Shown here: positions 8,590 through 19,066 of the stretch, piece by piece
Layout of the letters: every line of letters starts with the position of its first letter
Numbering within the stretch: the first letter of the stretch is position 1
Origin: Halobacillus salinarum
Lineage (GTDB): Bacteria; Bacillota; Bacilli; Bacillales; Halobacillaceae
Length of the DNA: 64,000 nt
Direction of reading: 5' to 3'
Assembly: GCF_022919095.1 (NCBI RefSeq)
Contig: NZ_CP095073.1
Location: 2,666,001-2,730,000 of the forward strand
The notes under the pieces: generated by a model
What the model saw: the letters and a program-made list of their open reading frames with translations, nothing else
Told to the model about the DNA's origin: nothing
The model's database searches: none
Made by a program: the position numbers and the translations under genes

Positions 8590-9513
8590 CTAACGGTTTT
8601 CACTTAAAAGGGTAGGCACTGAACCTATCCGATAATTCTTTTTAAGCTGTTCGATAAGTTCAGGAAGACTGTCTACAGTGACTTGGGTTGGGTGCATAAG
8701 GATAGTAGCTCCGTTATGCACTTTTCCTAATACCCTTTGCAAAAGGACTTGTTTCGTCGGCTGTTTCCAATCTATGGTGTCCACCGTCCATAAAATCGTC
8801 TCCATTCCAAGTTTGTCCGCTGCAATGACCGTATTCATGGTAAAGCTACCGGACGGAGGAGCGAGCCATTTGACTTTCTTATTAGTAAGCGCATAAAGCA
8901 CCTCGTTCGCCTTTTCCATGTTTATCTCTGCCTGATTTTCTGACATTTGGGCCATATCTTTATGCAGATATCCATGACTTCCGATTGTATGTCCCTCATC
9001 CTCAATCATTTGTACCAATTCTTTATGCTTGCTTGCAAAGGCACCGTCAATAAAAAAAGTAGCTTTTACATGATATTTAGAAAATATTTTTACCATATCC
9101 GGAATGTATTCTTCCCCCCATGATACATTGATTAATAAAGCCACCATGTTTTTATCTGGATGGCCTCTGTAGATAGGTGAAGAAGGAAGGTCTTCTAAAG
9201 AGATGTCCGGCTTAACACGTTTATAAACGAGCATCTTCTCGTTAAAAACTCCATCTTTTTTCATTTTATTGTAGGATGCCTGAACATCTACAGCGCGTCC
9301 TTCGATCCCTGGAGTTTTTTTCCATACTTTATCTATAACCGCATTTTCTGCCGGCTTCTCATATTTCGCTTTGTTAGAAATAATTTCTTCATACAAGTCA
9401 TCTGTTCCGCTTGTTGTTTGAGTTTGATCGTTCATGGAAATGAATGCAAGGCTTACGCCAAGCAAAAAAAATGATGCAATGCATCCAACGGCCCATATCC
9501 TAAAATTAGTCAT
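8590..9513 (-). CDS. ylxY: Polysaccharide deacetylase family protein YlxY
   Basis: An exported or membrane-anchored NodB-fold protein of about 307 residues. It has one hydrophobic N-terminal segment (IWAVGCIASFFLLGVSLAF), a charged spacer and a NodB domain from about residue 120. The metal-binding histidines are kept (HTIGSHGYLH). The usual TFDDGP motif that supplies the catalytic aspartates reads INVSWGEEY, so deacetylase activity is doubtful; the B. subtilis YlxY is also described as degenerate. ATG at 9513 is chosen over 9519 because GAGGAG lies 9 bases before it. It lies between pnp and ymxH. Confidence 0.9.
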   Translation of the reverse strand: MTNFRIWAVGCIASFFLLGVSLAFISMNDQTQTTSGTDDLYEEIISNKAKYEKPAENAVIDKVWKKTPGIEGRAVDVQASYNKMKKDGVFNEKMLVYKRVKPDISLEDLPSSPIYRGHPDKNMVALLINVSWGEEYIPDMVKIFSKYHVKATFFIDGAFASKHKELVQMIEDEGHTIGSHGYLHKDMAQMSENQAEINMEKANEVLYALTNKKVKWLAPPSGSFTMNTVIAADKLGMETILWTVDTIDWKQPTKQVLLQRVLGKVHNGATILMHPTQVTVDSLPELIEQLKKNYRIGSVPTLLSENR

Positions 9514-9575
9514 CAGCATTCACTCCTCATCCAAGTGTATGCTTTTCATTAGCGGACAAGACTCTTTTCAGCCAT

Positions 9576-9606
9576 AAAAAAAAGAGCCTGGCTGGCCAGT
9601 TACTCT
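9576..9606 (-). terminator. Terminator after pnp
   Basis: Minus strand: GAG then CTGG, loop CCAG, CCAG, then CTC, followed by eight T. The stem overlaps the pnp stop codon. The short stem with an internal loop makes it moderate in strength. Confidence 0.65.
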
Positions 9607-11726
9607 TTTTCCTGTTTGCTTTCCTGTTGTTTTTTCTCATCAATCAGAACAGCTTTACGGGAAAGATTGATCCTTCCCTGGTTATCAATTTCTTTTACCT
9701 TAACTTTAATGAAATCACCAAGGGATACGATATCTTCCACTTTTCCGATGCGCTCTTCAGCCATTTCGGAAATGTGAACAAGCCCTTCTTTGCCTTTAAA
9801 TAATTCAACAAATGCTCCGAATTTTTCAATTCGTTTCACTTTGCCATTATAAACTTCGCCTACTTCCACTTCACGGACAATGTCTTCAATAATCTTACGG
9901 GCCGTTGCGTTCATATCTTCATCTGTTGAAGATATGAAGACTGTACCGTCCTGCTCAATATCAATTTTCACTCCGGTATCTTCAATGATCTGGTTGATCT
10001 GCTTACCGCTTGGTCCGATGACATCACGGATTTTTTCCGGATTGATCTTTAAGGTCATGATTTTTGGCGCATAATCAGAAAGCTTAGTCCTCGTCTCAGG
10101 AAGGGTCTTCAGCATGGATGCTAAAATCTCCATCCGGCCTTTCTTCGCTTGTTCAAGTGCTTCCTGAAGGATTTCTCTGGACAGTCCTTCGATTTTTATA
10201 TCCATTTGCAGAGCGGTTACGCCTTTCTCTGTCCCTGCAACTTTAAAGTCCATGTCACCCAGAGCATCTTCCATGCCTTGAATATCTGTTAAAATTGTAT
10301 AATCGTCCCCAGACTTCACAAGTCCCATCGCAATTCCTGCAACTGGGGATTTAATAGGTACACCTGCATCCATCATCGCAAGGGTACTTGCACAAATACT
10401 GGCTTGTGAAGTGGATCCGTTGGATTCAAGTACTTCGGAAACTAAACGGATGGTGTAAGGGAACTCATTTTCACTTGGAACCACTTGTTCAAGCGCCCGT
10501 TCTCCAAGAGCACCGTGTCCGATTTCTCTTCTGCCTGGTCCGCGGATAGGTCCCGTCTCACCTACTGAGAATTTCGGGAAATTATAATGGTGCATAAACC
10601 GTTTGGATTCTTCCAAATCAAGCCCGTCCAGGATTTGAACATCTCCTAATGCTCCAAGGGTACAAATGCTGAGTGCTTGAGTTTGACCGCGGGTAAACAG
10701 TCCTGAACCGTGTGTTCGCGGCAGCAATCCGACCCGGGATGACAATGAACGGATTTCATCTACCTGACGTCCATCTGGCCGCACTTTATCTTTCGTGATC
10801 AGCTTGCGCACTTCAGCTTTGACTATATCATCAAGAATGGATTGAACCTGCTCTAGTGTATCCTCATCAGCTTCCATCTCTTCGAAATGTTCTATTGCTG
10901 CATGTTTAGCTTGATCGATGGCCTCTTCACGTGCCTTTTTCTCAACAGTTTTAATTGCATCAACAATCGCACTTGTCGCTTCTGCTTCAACTTTTTCCTT
11001 GAGGTCCTTGTCCGCTTCTATGAGCTGAACCTCCATTTTCTCGCGGCCCGCAGCAGCAATGACTTCTTCCTGAAAGGCAACAAGCTTCTTAATTTCTTCA
11101 TGGCCGAACATAATTGCTTCCAGCATGTCCTCTTCAGGAACTTCCTGTGCTCCGGCTTCTACCATATTAATCGCATCCCGGTTTCCTGCCACAGTCAGAT
11201 CAATGTCACTCTTTTCCTGCTGCTCAACAGTCGGGTTAATAATGAACTCCCCGTCCACTCGTCCCACGATAACTCCGGCAATCGGACCTCCAAAAGGAAT
11301 ATTAGAAATACCTAATGCAATAGATGAACCAAGCATGGCAGCCATTTCGGATGAACAATCCTGGTCAACACTCATCACCGTGCTGATCACTTGCACATCA
11401 TTTCTAAAACCATCTGGAAACATCGGCCGGATCGGACGATCGATGAGACGTGATGCAAGTACTGCTTTATCACTAGGACGGCCTTCACGTTTAATAAAAC
11501 CACCCGGGATTTTTCCAACTGCATATAAGCGCTCTTCATAATTCACGGTTAAAGGGAAAAAAGGTAAATCCTTTGGCTCTTTTGAACCTGTAGCCGTTGA
11601 AAGTACGGTCGTATCACCATAATGGATTAACGCTGCACCATTTGCCTGTTTAGCTAATTCGCCAATCTCTATAGAGAATGTGCGCCCAGCCACATCAATC
11701 GAAAACACTTGTTTTTCTTCTGGCAT
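9600..11726 (-). CDS. pnp: Polyribonucleotide nucleotidyltransferase (PNPase)
   Basis: 3'-5' phosphorolytic exoribonuclease and a main mRNA decay enzyme, trimeric in the cytoplasm. The 708 residues match the family (about 705 in B. subtilis). They carry two RNase PH domains ([20 protein letters not shown] in the first, [14 protein letters not shown] in the second) joined by an all-helical linker, then a KH domain ([15 protein letters not shown]) and an S1 domain ([20 protein letters not shown]). The ATG follows GAGAGGAG. A terminator separates it from rpsO, so it may be made by read-through or from a promoter in the 116-base gap, where I cannot name a convincing one. Confidence 0.97.
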   Translation of the reverse strand: MPEEKQVFSIDVAGRTFSIEIGELAKQANGAALIHYGDTTVLSTATGSKEPKDLPFFPLTVNYEERLYAVGKIPGGFIKREGRPSDKAVLASRLIDRPIRPMFPDGFRNDVQVISTVMSVDQDCSSEMAAMLGSSIALGISNIPFGGPIAGVIVGRVDGEFIINPTVEQQEKSDIDLTVAGNRDAINMVEAGAQEVPEEDMLEAIMFGHEEIKKLVAFQEEVIAAAGREKMEVQLIEADKDLKEKVEAEATSAIVDAIKTVEKKAREEAIDQAKHAAIEHFEEMEADEDTLEQVQSILDDIVKAEVRKLITKDKVRPDGRQVDEIRSLSSRVGLLPRTHGSGLFTRGQTQALSICTLGALGDVQILDGLDLEESKRFMHHYNFPKFSVGETGPIRGPGRREIGHGALGERALEQVVPSENEFPYTIRLVSEVLESNGSTSQASICASTLAMMDAGVPIKSPVAGIAMGLVKSGDDYTILTDIQGMEDALGDMDFKVAGTEKGVTALQMDIKIEGLSREILQEALEQAKKGRMEILASMLKTLPETRTKLSDYAPKIMTLKINPEKIRDVIGPSGKQINQIIEDTGVKIDIEQDGTVFISSTDEDMNATARKIIEDIVREVEVGEVYNGKVKRIEKFGAFVELFKGKEGLVHISEMAEERIGKVEDIVSLGDFIKVKVKEIDNQGRINLSRKAVLIDEKKQQESKQEKE

Positions 11727-11810
11727 AAAGAACTAAACTCCTCTCAATTACAATCATAGTCTTAAGGGACTAACATCAGTTTACACCCTTATGTACTTAA
11801 ACATACAGAA

Positions 11811-11832
11811 AAAGCGGGAATACTCCCGCTTT
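11811..11832 (-). terminator. Terminator between rpsO and pnp
   Basis: Minus strand AAAGCGGGA, loop GTAT, TCCCGCTTT, then TTCTG. It lies about 10 bases after the rpsO stop. The near-symmetric sequence could act on both strands. Confidence 0.85.
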
Positions 11833-11842
11833 TATCCATCCA

Positions 11843-12112
11843 TTAACGACGTAGGCCGAGACTTTTAATTAACTCACGGTAACGCGTAATGTCTTTATTA
11901 CGAAGGTAGTTCAATAGGTTACGGCGTTTCCCTACCATTTTCAGAAGACCACGGCGTGAATGGTGATCTTGTTTATGAACACGCAGGTGTTCGTTTAAGT
12001 TCGTAATCTGTTCAGTAAGTACAGCAATTTGTACTTCTGGAGAACCTGTGTCGCTCTCATGAGTTTTGTACTCATTGATTAATTCGTTTTTGCGTTCTTG
12101 TGTGATAGCCAT
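11843..12112 (-). CDS. rpsO: 30S ribosomal protein S15
   Basis: Primary 16S rRNA-binding protein of the platform of the small subunit. The 89 residues begin [20 protein letters not shown] and contain the conserved [10 protein letters not shown] and the [15 protein letters not shown] rRNA-binding segment. ATG at 12112 sits 9 bases behind AGGAGG (minus strand TTAGGAGGTGTAGC); an upstream in-frame ATG is in the leader and is not used. Length equals the family norm. It has its own promoter and leader. Confidence 0.97.
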   Translation of the reverse strand: MAITQERKNELINEYKTHESDTGSPEVQIAVLTEQITNLNEHLRVHKQDHHSRRGLLKMVGKRRNLLNYLRNKDITRYRELIKSLGLRR

Positions 12113-12120
12113 TATAGCTA

Positions 12121-12190
12121 CACCTCCTAAAAAAATTTGTGATTCCCATCCTCCTAGCGGGCGTCGGAGCTTCGTACCGCCAAGAGAAGG
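12121..12190 (-). promoter_or_regulatory. rpsO 5' leader, probable S15 autoregulatory RNA
   Basis: The leader between the promoter and rpsO is G/C-rich and able to fold (TTGGCGG ... CGACGCCCGC, GGAGGATGG), unlike its A/T-rich surroundings. Many bacteria control rpsO by S15 binding to its own leader. I infer the same here but cannot match a named structural class by eye. Confidence 0.4.
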
Positions 12191-12194
12191 TTCC

Positions 12195-12223
12195 ATATTA
12201 CAGAGTACAAGTTTTGCAGCCAA
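12195..12223 (-). promoter_or_regulatory. Sigma-A promoter for rpsO
   Basis: Minus strand -35 TTGGCT at 12223-12218, a 17-bp spacer and -10 TAATAT at 12200-12195. It lies just past the ribF stop, so rpsO is independent of the nusA-infB operon. Confidence 0.7.
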
Positions 12224-12238
12224 AATGCAAGCATAACC

Positions 12239-13174
12239 TTAGGCTTTATGGAAAAAATCCCTTACTTTTTTTTCGTCTTTCTGTAATTGTCTTTTTAACT
12301 CTTCAGCCGAAGAAAATTGTCTATTTTCTCTTACATAATAATGAAAATAGACGTCTAGATGTTTTCCGTGTAAGTCTTCGGATATATCAAATAAAACCAC
12401 TTCCACTTCTGTTTCCGAGTGTTGCTCGTCCGCAGGTTTTCGCCCTACTTCTGCTATTCCTTCGTAATGTTCATGATTATATTCTACGGTTACTGCATAA
12501 ACACCTGGTTTGGGCAGGTAATAGTCAGGATTAATTTGAATGCCGGCTGCCGGGCATCCTGAAACGCTCCCGTTCACTGCTTTAACCGCATCTCCGCTTA
12601 ACTTGAACGGTCTTCCTAGAAGCCGGTTTACTTCCACAGCTTCTCCTTTATCCAATAGCTCACGAATTCTAGTAGAACTTATTTTTTCCAACTGATCCTC
12701 TACTTTATGGACAGTGGTTTGCGTAAACCTTCCCCTTGCGTGCTCAGGTAAGGATTCCATAGAGCCTTTTCCTTTATGTCCATAACTGAAATCAAATCCC
12801 GCTACCACATGGCGTACCGCGAGCTTCACGAAAAAATCATCAACAAACTCCTGAGGAGACATAGACGCAAGTGCTTGATCAAAATGAACGATGAATAGAT
12901 AATCGATGCCCATCTCGTAAAGCAGCTTCTGCTTGTCTCTCATCGGAGTGATATACCGCGCGTGACGTTTTTCTTTTTTTAAGACGACAGATGGGTGAGG
13001 ATCAAAAGTCATGACTGCACTTTTCAGTCCCTCTTGATCAGCTTTAGCCTTAGCTGTAAGTATTACTTTTTGATGTCCTTTATGAACCCCATCAAAAAAG
13101 CCTGCAGCGGTGACATTTGGTTCTATTGTCTTTGTAGGATGCGGATTGGAAGCAGACAGTAATATCGTTTCCAT
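12239..13174 (-). CDS. ribF: RibF family FAD synthetase with a degenerate riboflavin kinase domain
   Basis: RibF normally makes FMN then FAD. The N-terminal adenylyltransferase half is complete: GFFDGVHKGHQ, FDPHPSVV, FDFSYGHKGKGS and SSTRIREL. The C-terminal kinase half usually carries GRxLGFPTAN, whose Thr and Asn hold ATP-Mg. Here the aligned stretch reads VNGSVSGCPAAGIQI, and the later GTNPTF-like loop reads VGRKPADEQ. The surrounding strands (YYLPKPGVYAVTVEY) remain. Neither of the other two frames restores the motif, so this is divergence and not a sequencing slip. The protein may be only an FAD synthetase. 311 residues; start ATG 13174 after AGGTGA. It is the last gene of the nusA-infB operon. 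Confidence 0.9.
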   Translation of the reverse strand: METILLSASNPHPTKTIEPNVTAAGFFDGVHKGHQKVILTAKAKADQEGLKSAVMTFDPHPSVVLKKEKRHARYITPMRDKQKLLYEMGIDYLFIVHFDQALASMSPQEFVDDFFVKLAVRHVVAGFDFSYGHKGKGSMESLPEHARGRFTQTTVHKVEDQLEKISSTRIRELLDKGEAVEVNRLLGRPFKLSGDAVKAVNGSVSGCPAAGIQINPDYYLPKPGVYAVTVEYNHEHYEGIAEVGRKPADEQHSETEVEVVLFDISEDLHGKHLDVYFHYYVRENRQFSSAEELKRQLQKDEKKVRDFFHKA

Positions 13175-13201
13175 CAATTTCACCTGCTTTGCTGCAAATT
13201 T

Positions 13202-14098
13202 CTAAAATACCCGGACGGGCTTAATTTTATCAGGTTTGCTGGGATGGGTCTTGTACACAGCTAATACTTCTTCGCCACACCGAACAGTAAATTCCGAATT
13301 AGGCATCCCCTGCTCCTTCTCCAATACTCTGCCATTTTTTATTAAAGCTTTTGTTTGTTCATCCACTGTTAAGGAAGGTAAATGAGATAGACCAGTTGAA
13401 ATAGGAAGCAGAGCTTTTTCGGGTGTTCCTTCATCCACTAGTTTTTGTACATCGGAAAAACGCAAACAAACTTCCTTGGTTATCCCTCCAGTTGCAGTCC
13501 TCACAAGGTGGGACATATGAGCAGGATAACCTAAGGCCTTGCCTATATCTACGCAGAGTGTTCGTATGTATGTACCCTTGGAACAGCGGACGTTAAAAGA
13601 AAAAACAGCTCTGCCATCTTGAAGTATTGCCCCATCACTCGTCAATTCAATGCCATGAATCTCTACTTCTCTTTCAGGCCGTGGCACTTCTTTTCCTTCT
13701 CTGGCATATTCATAGAGTTTTTTCCCATCCACTTTAACAGCCGAATACATGGGCGGAACCTGCTTAATGGTTCCAGTAAACGACGTAAGCACTTCCTTAA
13801 TCTCCTGATTTGATAACTGGCTGGTCACCGCTTTTTTACAAATGTGCTCACCTGAGGCATCTTCAGTTTCAGTTGCAATTCCAAGCGTAATCTCAGCTTC
13901 ATAGACCTTTTCGGTGTTGGTAAGAAACGGGACAATCTTCGTCGCTTTGCCGACACAAAGAGGCAGTACCCCTTCTACATCAGGGTCAAGCGTACCGGTA
14001 TGACCGATTTTCTTTGTTTTAAACATTCCTCTAGCTTTGCTCACGCAGTCATGTGAAGTAAAACCTTTCGGCTTCCACAGAGCCACAATACCATCCAT
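13202..14098 (-). CDS. truB: tRNA pseudouridine(55) synthase
   Basis: Isomerises U55 in the T-loop of tRNAs. The 298-residue TruB begins MDGIVALWKPKGFTSHDCV. The catalytic aspartate is in KIGHTGTLDPDVEGVLP, followed by KVYEAEITLG and YSAVKVDGKKLYEYAR, all family hallmarks. The C-terminal third is the PUA-like RNA-binding tail. It lies between rbfA and ribF as in other Bacilli. A hairpin in the rbfA-truB gap may modulate read-through. Confidence 0.96.
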   Translation of the reverse strand: MDGIVALWKPKGFTSHDCVSKARGMFKTKKIGHTGTLDPDVEGVLPLCVGKATKIVPFLTNTEKVYEAEITLGIATETEDASGEHICKKAVTSQLSNQEIKEVLTSFTGTIKQVPPMYSAVKVDGKKLYEYAREGKEVPRPEREVEIHGIELTSDGAILQDGRAVFSFNVRCSKGTYIRTLCVDIGKALGYPAHMSHLVRTATGGITKEVCLRFSDVQKLVDEGTPEKALLPISTGLSHLPSLTVDEQTKALIKNGRVLEKEQGMPNSEFTVRCGEEVLAVYKTHPSKPDKIKPVRVF

Positions 14099-14135
14099 GT
14101 TATCAATCCTGTCTTTCTAGAATGGAAACAGATAG

Positions 14136-14161
14136 AATCCGTGCTTCCAAAGGCACGGATT
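14136..14161 (-). repeat. Hairpin between rbfA and truB
   Basis: Perfect 9-bp inverted repeat AATCCGTGC / GCACGGATT with an 8-base loop, 5 bases after the rbfA stop. The following minus-strand bases are CTATCTGTTTCC, so it lacks a proper T tract. It is more likely a partial terminator or an RNA stability element. Confidence 0.55.
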
Positions 14162-14166
14162 ATCTA

Positions 14167-14517
14167 TTAACTTTCTGTATCATCAAGGTCTTTTAGAATG
14201 GTCTCGATGCGATTTCCACGTTCAATTGCTTCATCAAACTCAAACATAATCTCTGGTGTTTTCCGCAATCGAATCCTTTGACCAATTTCCGAGCGGATAA
14301 ATCCTTTTGCTTTTGCGAGACCGACTAGTGTATCGTGACGTTGTTTTTCATCACCTAATACAGAAATATACACTTTAGCCTGCTGCAAATCCCCTGTTAC
14401 CTTGACTTCTGTAACAGTTACGAAACCGACACGGGGATCTTTGATTTTTTTACTAATAATGTCGCTCATTTCTTTTTTCATTTGTTCTCCGACACGGTTT
14501 GCCCGTAGATCGTTCAT
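14167..14517 (-). CDS. rbfA: Ribosome-binding factor A
   Basis: Small KH-like factor that helps mature the 30S subunit at the 16S 5' end. 116 residues, beginning [20 protein letters not shown], with the diagnostic [20 protein letters not shown] and the end helix [12 protein letters not shown]. It is placed between ylxP and truB in the nusA-infB operon. Confidence 0.95.
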   Translation of the reverse strand: MNDLRANRVGEQMKKEMSDIISKKIKDPRVGFVTVTEVKVTGDLQQAKVYISVLGDEKQRHDTLVGLAKAKGFIRSEIGQRIRLRKTPEIMFEFDEAIERGNRIETILKDLDDTES

Positions 14518-14546
14518 ATTTCTTCACCTCTTCAAAAAAACCGCAC

Positions 14547-14825
14547 TTATAACCATTCCAGAACTGTCTCGGCTCGCTCCAGTTCTGGAAAGGAATCAAT
14601 AAAAGCCAATACTTGCTGAATGGTCTGCTCGGCGATGACTTTACTGCTGGCTACAGTTACTATCCCAATGGTTGTCCGCTGCCAGAGATCTTGAAACTCC
14701 AGCTCGCTTACAGCAACATTAAATTCATTCTGAATTCTAGTCATCACTCTCTTGATAACAGAGCGCTTCTGTTTCAGCGACTGGGCATCATAAATAAGGC
14801 ATTCCACTTCAGCACTTAGAATCAT
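14547..14825 (-). CDS. ylxP: DUF503 family protein YlxP
   Basis: A 92-residue ferredoxin-fold-like protein of the DUF503/YlxP family, beginning [20 protein letters not shown] with the conserved [20 protein letters not shown]. YlxP is implicated in ribosome maturation in B. subtilis. It lies between infB and rbfA, and its ATG overlaps the infB stop by 4 bases. Confidence 0.92.
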   Translation of the reverse strand: MILSAEVECLIYDAQSLKQKRSVIKRVMTRIQNEFNVAVSELEFQDLWQRTTIGIVTVASSKVIAEQTIQQVLAFIDSFPELERAETVLEWL

Positions 14826-16885
14826 GTGCGCTCAATTTCTTTCATTTCATAAGGCTCGATGACGTCCCCGACTTTGATATCGTTGAAGTTCTTAATTGTA
14901 ATACCACATTCGTAACCTTGAGAAACTTCTTTAACATCATCCTTATAGCGTTTAAGGGCATCAATTTCGCCTTCAAAAATAACCACTCCATCGCGAATGA
15001 CACGGATTCCTGAGTTACGTGACACCTTTCCGTCTGTTACATAGGAACCGGCAATGGTACCGATCTTTGATACCTTAAAGGTTTCTCTCACTTCAACTTG
15101 ACCGATGATCTGCTCTTCATACTCAGGATCCAGCATCCCTTTCATAGCAGACTCGATTTCTTCAATTACTTTATAAATGATATTGTGAAGGCGGATTTCT
15201 ACATCCTCAGATTCAGCAGCTTTTCTCGCATTTCCATCCGGGCGGACATTAAATCCAATAATAATGGCATTGGATGCAGAAGCAAGAGATACATCTGATT
15301 CTGTAATGGCGCCTACACCTGTGTGAATAATCTTCACTTTAACACCTTCGACTTCAATTTTCTGTAGAGAGCCTGCTAAAGCTTCTACTGAACCTTGGAC
15401 GTCAGCTTTTAGGATGAGATTAATTTCCTTAATATCGCCATGTTTGATTTGTTCAAATAGGTCATCTAAGCTCACTTTAGCTGTGGAGCTTCTTTCTGCT
15501 TCCAGCTGGGCTTGAGCCCTTGACTCTCCCACAGAACGAGCTTTCTTTTCATCTTCAAATACTAGGAAACGGTCACCTGCTTGAGGAACATTGTTTAAAC
15601 CTGTGATCTCAACCGGCGTAGACGGACCGGCCGTTTTGACCCTTCTGCCAAGATCGTTCACCATAGCCCGGACTCGCCCGTGAGTGTTACCAACTACTAT
15701 GGCATCTCCTACGTTTAACGTACCATTTTGAATTAACAGCGTGGCTACAGGTCCGCGTCCTTTATCTAGTTCAGCTTCAATTACAGTACCGTAAGCAGGA
15801 CGGCCAGGATTTGCTTTCAGTTCTTCCATTTCGGAAACGAGAACGATCATTTCTAGGAGTTCATCGATTCCTTCACCATTTACAGCTGACATTTGAACGA
15901 AAATGGTTTCCCCGCCGTACTCTTCAGAAATGAGTTCGTATTCCATCAGTTCCTGCATTACTCGATCAGGGTTGGCGCCTTCTTTATCCATTTTATTAAC
16001 TGCTACAATAATAGGCACTTCTGCAGCCTTAGCGTGGTTGATTGCTTCTCTGGTTTGAGGCATAACGCCATCATCTGCCGCCACTACAAGGATCGCAATA
16101 TCCGTTACTTGGGCTCCACGGGAACGCATGCTTGTAAAAGCCGCGTGACCAGGGGTGTCCAGGAACGTAATTTTTTTATCATTTTCTTCAACCTGATAAG
16201 CACCGATATGCTGGGTAATGCCCCCGGCTTCTCCTTCTGTAACCTTTGTGTCGCGGATTCGGTCAAGAAGCGTAGTTTTCCCGTGGTCCACGTGTCCCAT
16301 AATGGTAACGACAGCCGGGCGCTCTTGGAGATCTTCTGGAGCGTCATCAAACGTCATGTTTTCAATGTCTGTTTCATCAACGATGACTTCCTCTTCTACT
16401 TCAACATTGAATTCTTCACAGATCAATTCGATGGAATCAGCATCAAGATCCTGATTTTTCGTAGCCATAACGCCAAGAGACATCAGCTTTTTAATGATTT
16501 CAGAAGAATCTTTGTTAAGCTTTTCAGCAAGCTCTCCAACTGTCAAACTACCCGAATAAGTAATTTTCTCCGGTGTCTGTTTTGTTTTCTGAGAAGTCTG
16601 CTTCTGGTTCGGTCGTTGCTGCTTCTTCGAACCCTGATTATTCTTTTTGTTAGGATTCGGTTTCGTATTTTTCGTTTGTTTTTTCTGGTTGGCTGGTTTT
16701 GCAGGTTTCGCTTCTTCTTTAGCTTTCCCTTTCCCAAATCCGTTATCCAGCTTGTTCTTCACACCTGGTTCGATTGTTGACATGTGGTTGGTCACTTCCA
16801 CATTCATTGATTTTAATTTATCTATAACCTCTTTACTAGTCAGTTCATTCTGTTTCGCATATTCGTAAACTCGCATCTTACTCAT
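14822..16885 (-). CDS. infB: Translation initiation factor IF-2
   Basis: GTPase that places initiator tRNA on the 30S subunit. 687 residues from ATG 16885 ([19 protein letters not shown]) behind GGGGGTG. A longer frame upstream overlaps ylxQ and is unlikely. The N-terminal IF2_N helix is followed by a Lys/Gln/Asn-rich linker and a second IF2_N ([20 protein letters not shown]). The G domain follows, with [17 protein letters not shown] and NKMD, then the beta-barrel and C-terminal domains ending near [11 protein letters not shown]. It is slightly shorter than in B. subtilis (716), mainly in the linker. Confidence 0.97.
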   Translation of the reverse strand: MSKMRVYEYAKQNELTSKEVIDKLKSMNVEVTNHMSTIEPGVKNKLDNGFGKGKAKEEAKPAKPANQKKQTKNTKPNPNKKNNQGSKKQQRPNQKQTSQKTKQTPEKITYSGSLTVGELAEKLNKDSSEIIKKLMSLGVMATKNQDLDADSIELICEEFNVEVEEEVIVDETDIENMTFDDAPEDLQERPAVVTIMGHVDHGKTTLLDRIRDTKVTEGEAGGITQHIGAYQVEENDKKITFLDTPGHAAFTSMRSRGAQVTDIAILVVAADDGVMPQTREAINHAKAAEVPIIVAVNKMDKEGANPDRVMQELMEYELISEEYGGETIFVQMSAVNGEGIDELLEMIVLVSEMEELKANPGRPAYGTVIEAELDKGRGPVATLLIQNGTLNVGDAIVVGNTHGRVRAMVNDLGRRVKTAGPSTPVEITGLNNVPQAGDRFLVFEDEKKARSVGESRAQAQLEAERSSTAKVSLDDLFEQIKHGDIKEINLILKADVQGSVEALAGSLQKIEVEGVKVKIIHTGVGAITESDVSLASASNAIIIGFNVRPDGNARKAAESEDVEIRLHNIIYKVIEEIESAMKGMLDPEYEEQIIGQVEVRETFKVSKIGTIAGSYVTDGKVSRNSGIRVIRDGVVIFEGEIDALKRYKDDVKEVSQGYECGITIKNFNDIKVGDVIEPYEMKEIERT

Positions 16886-16889
16886 TTTG

Positions 16890-17201
16890 TCACCCCCGAA
16901 TAGATTCATCGAGCAGCGATTGCAACTTTTTTGCAAATCCGTGATCCAGCACTGCGATCGCGACTCTCCCTTCTTTACCGATGGCATGGGATAAGGTATC
17001 CCGCTCTTCCACCATGTAATAAGGTATATGGTAATAGCTGCACTTATCAGTGAGCTTCTTCTTTGTCTGTGTTCCGATGTCACCGGCCAACAAGACGATT
17101 TTTGCTTTCTGCTTCTGAATATCACGTACGATAGCTTCTTCTCCTATCGTGCATTGTCCAGCCCGTACAGCTAAACCTAACAAGTTTAAGTGCTTATTCA
17201 T
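16890..17201 (-). CDS. ylxQ: L7Ae-family ribosomal protein YlxQ
   Basis: An RNA-binding L7Ae/L30e/Gadd45-fold protein of 103 residues ([20 protein letters not shown], then [17 protein letters not shown]). Relatives bind kink-turn RNAs; its exact role in Bacilli is unclear. Start ATG 17201 overlaps the end of ylxR; a frame beginning 18 bases earlier is less like the family. It sits between ylxR and infB. Confidence 0.92.
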   Translation of the reverse strand: MNKHLNLLGLAVRAGQCTIGEEAIVRDIQKQKAKIVLLAGDIGTQTKKKLTDKCSYYHIPYYMVEERDTLSHAIGKEGRVAIAVLDHGFAKKLQSLLDESIRG

Positions 17202-17472
17202 GGCCAGCAGCCTTCGCACATTCTCTTAATTCTTCATAGATAGTTGGATCAACCTCTGTATTTAAATGACGGTTTAAGATCTGACTTTTTTCTGCTTGAT
17301 CAATAACATCTATATTCAGTGTTAGATAAGCTCCCCGTCCGTTCTTTTTTCCTGTTTCATCCACAAACACTTCTCCGTCCTTATTACGGACGATTCGTAT
17401 TAATTGTTTTTTTGGTTTCATTTCCTGTGTGACGACGCATTTTCTTAATGGTTGATTTTTTGAACGGGCCAT
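17194..17472 (-). CDS. ylxR: YlxR/RnpM family RNA-binding protein
   Basis: A 92-residue YlxR-fold protein ([31 protein letters not shown]). B. subtilis YlxR has been reported to bind RNase P RNA and modulate it (RnpM). Start ATG 17472 lies 8 bases after AAGGAG. It lies between nusA and ylxQ, the standard place. Confidence 0.93.
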   Translation of the reverse strand: MARSKNQPLRKCVVTQEMKPKKQLIRIVRNKDGEVFVDETGKKNGRGAYLTLNIDVIDQAEKSQILNRHLNTEVDPTIYEELRECAKAAGHE

Positions 17473-17484
17473 AACTCCCACTCC

Positions 17485-18579
17485 TTATTCCTCAAACAGT
17501 TCTGGTTCTTCTTCACTCTCGCTGTCTTCAGTTAACATGCCTTGTTCCCGCGCTTCACTTTCACTTTTAATGTCAATCTTCCAGCCAGTAAGCTTAGCAG
17601 CGAGTCTCGCATTTTGCCCGCGTTTTCCGATGGCAAGGGACAGTTGATAATCAGGAACGATAACTGTAGTAGCTTTGTTTTCTTCATCTACCAGTACTTC
17701 CACGACTTTGGAAGGGCTGAGAGCGTTAGAAACATATTCAATCGGATCTTCTGACCATTGAACGATATCAATCTTTTCACCTTTCAGTTCATTGACTATT
17801 GCCTGTACCCGTTGCCCGCGCTGGCCAACGCATGAACCTACTGGATCGACTTCAGGATCTTCGGCATGAACTGAAATTTTTGAGCGGTCTCCAGCTTCTC
17901 GAGCGACGGAAATTACTTCCACTGTGCCATCATAAATCTCAGGCACTTCCATTTCAAACAAACGCTTCAGCAAACCTGGATGGGTACGGGAAACATAGAT
18001 GTGCGGACCTTTGTTGCTGTTCTCTACTTTGGTAACGAATACTTTTAGACGGTCGTGAACTTCATAGGTTTCCGTCGGCATTTGCTCTCCTTCAGGCAGG
18101 CGTGCCTCAATTTTACCGAGGTTTACATAGACAAATCTCGGATCTTTTCTCTGGATGATGCCTGTCATAACATCTTCCTCACGATCTACATACTCACCGT
18201 AGATAATTCCTCTTTCTGCTTCACGGACTCTTTGGGTCACTACCTGCTTTGCTGCCTGGGCAGCGATTCTTCCAAAGTCCATTGGAGTGACTTCCACTTC
18301 AATGACATCATCCAATTCGTAATTTGGATCAATTTCGGCAGCTTCTTCGAGAGAAATTTCCTGCTGTGGATCCATGGACTCTTCAACGATTGTTTTACGA
18401 GCAAAAACCTTCATTGTACCCTCGTCTTCATTAATGTCCACTCTTACATTTGTCGCTGAATTGAAATTCTTTTTATAAGCAGAAATCAATGCGGCTTCAA
18501 GCGCTTCTAACAACAAATTTTTGTCGATGCCCTTTTCCTTCTCCAAATAATTCATGGCATCAAAAAGTTCACTACTCAA
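17485..18579 (-). CDS. nusA: Transcription elongation/termination factor NusA
   Basis: Binds RNA polymerase and nascent RNA to control pausing and termination. 364 residues: N-terminal polymerase-binding domain ([20 protein letters not shown]), S1 domain around 135-200 and two KH domains ([10 protein letters not shown] type at [14 protein letters not shown] and [19 protein letters not shown]). It starts with TTG at 18579, 8 bases after AGGGGG; no ATG fits. As in other Bacilli it lacks the C-terminal acidic repeats of E. coli NusA. Confidence 0.96.
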   Translation of the reverse strand: MSSELFDAMNYLEKEKGIDKNLLLEALEAALISAYKKNFNSATNVRVDINEDEGTMKVFARKTIVEESMDPQQEISLEEAAEIDPNYELDDVIEVEVTPMDFGRIAAQAAKQVVTQRVREAERGIIYGEYVDREEDVMTGIIQRKDPRFVYVNLGKIEARLPEGEQMPTETYEVHDRLKVFVTKVENSNKGPHIYVSRTHPGLLKRLFEMEVPEIYDGTVEVISVAREAGDRSKISVHAEDPEVDPVGSCVGQRGQRVQAIVNELKGEKIDIVQWSEDPIEYVSNALSPSKVVEVLVDEENKATTVIVPDYQLSLAIGKRGQNARLAAKLTGWKIDIKSESEAREQGMLTEDSESEEEPELFEE

Positions 18580-18592
18580 CTGTTTTTCCCCC

Positions 18593-19066
18593 TTAGTTAA
18601 ACGTGACGGCTAAATTGGCCTTTGCTATTTTTTCAAAAGGCACTTCCAATCTTTTCTTTTTCGTTTTAATACGGATTTCCACTTCGGCTTGCTCCTTCTC
18701 AAATGTGAGAAGCGTGCCTTCGAATTCTTTTTCTCCATCAATTGGTTCATAAAGCTTCATGTAAACGTGCTTTCCTACGTGGTTTTCAAAATCCTGCGGT
18801 GTTTTCAGCGGCCGTTCTGCACCTGGTGATGACACCTCTAAGAAATAGGGAAAATCAATTGGATCCGTTTCGTCTAACTTTTCACTCAGCTGTTCAGAAA
18901 CTATTCCGCATTCCTCTATGTCCACACCGCTGGGTTTATCAATAAACACTCGCAGAAACCAGTTTTTTCCTTCTTTTTTGAACTCAATATCGACTAGTTC
19001 CAAGTTCATTTGGTCTAAGATCGGTTCTACTAAATCTTCGGTTACTTTTGTTACGTCATTGCTCAA
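18593..19066 (-). CDS. rimP: Ribosome maturation factor RimP
   Basis: Assists 30S subunit assembly. 157 residues ([49 protein letters not shown]), all standard for the family. It starts with TTG at 19066 behind AAAGGAGGG. First gene of the nusA-infB operon. Confidence 0.95.
   Translation of the reverse strand: MSNDVTKVTEDLVEPILDQMNLELVDIEFKKEGKNWFLRVFIDKPSGVDIEECGIVSEQLSEKLDETDPIDFPYFLEVSSPGAERPLKTPQDFENHVGKHVYMKLYEPIDGEKEFEGTLLTFEKEQAEVEIRIKTKKKRLEVPFEKIAKANLAVTFN

Noticed and set aside
10887-11541. Two plus-strand frames of about 140 codons opposite pnp
   Set aside because: They mirror the codons of pnp and have no features of their own.
15893-16780. 295-codon plus-strand open frame opposite infB
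   Set aside because: It lies fully antisense to a conserved gene, has low-complexity Phe/Leu/Arg-rich content typical of antisense frames and no domain.
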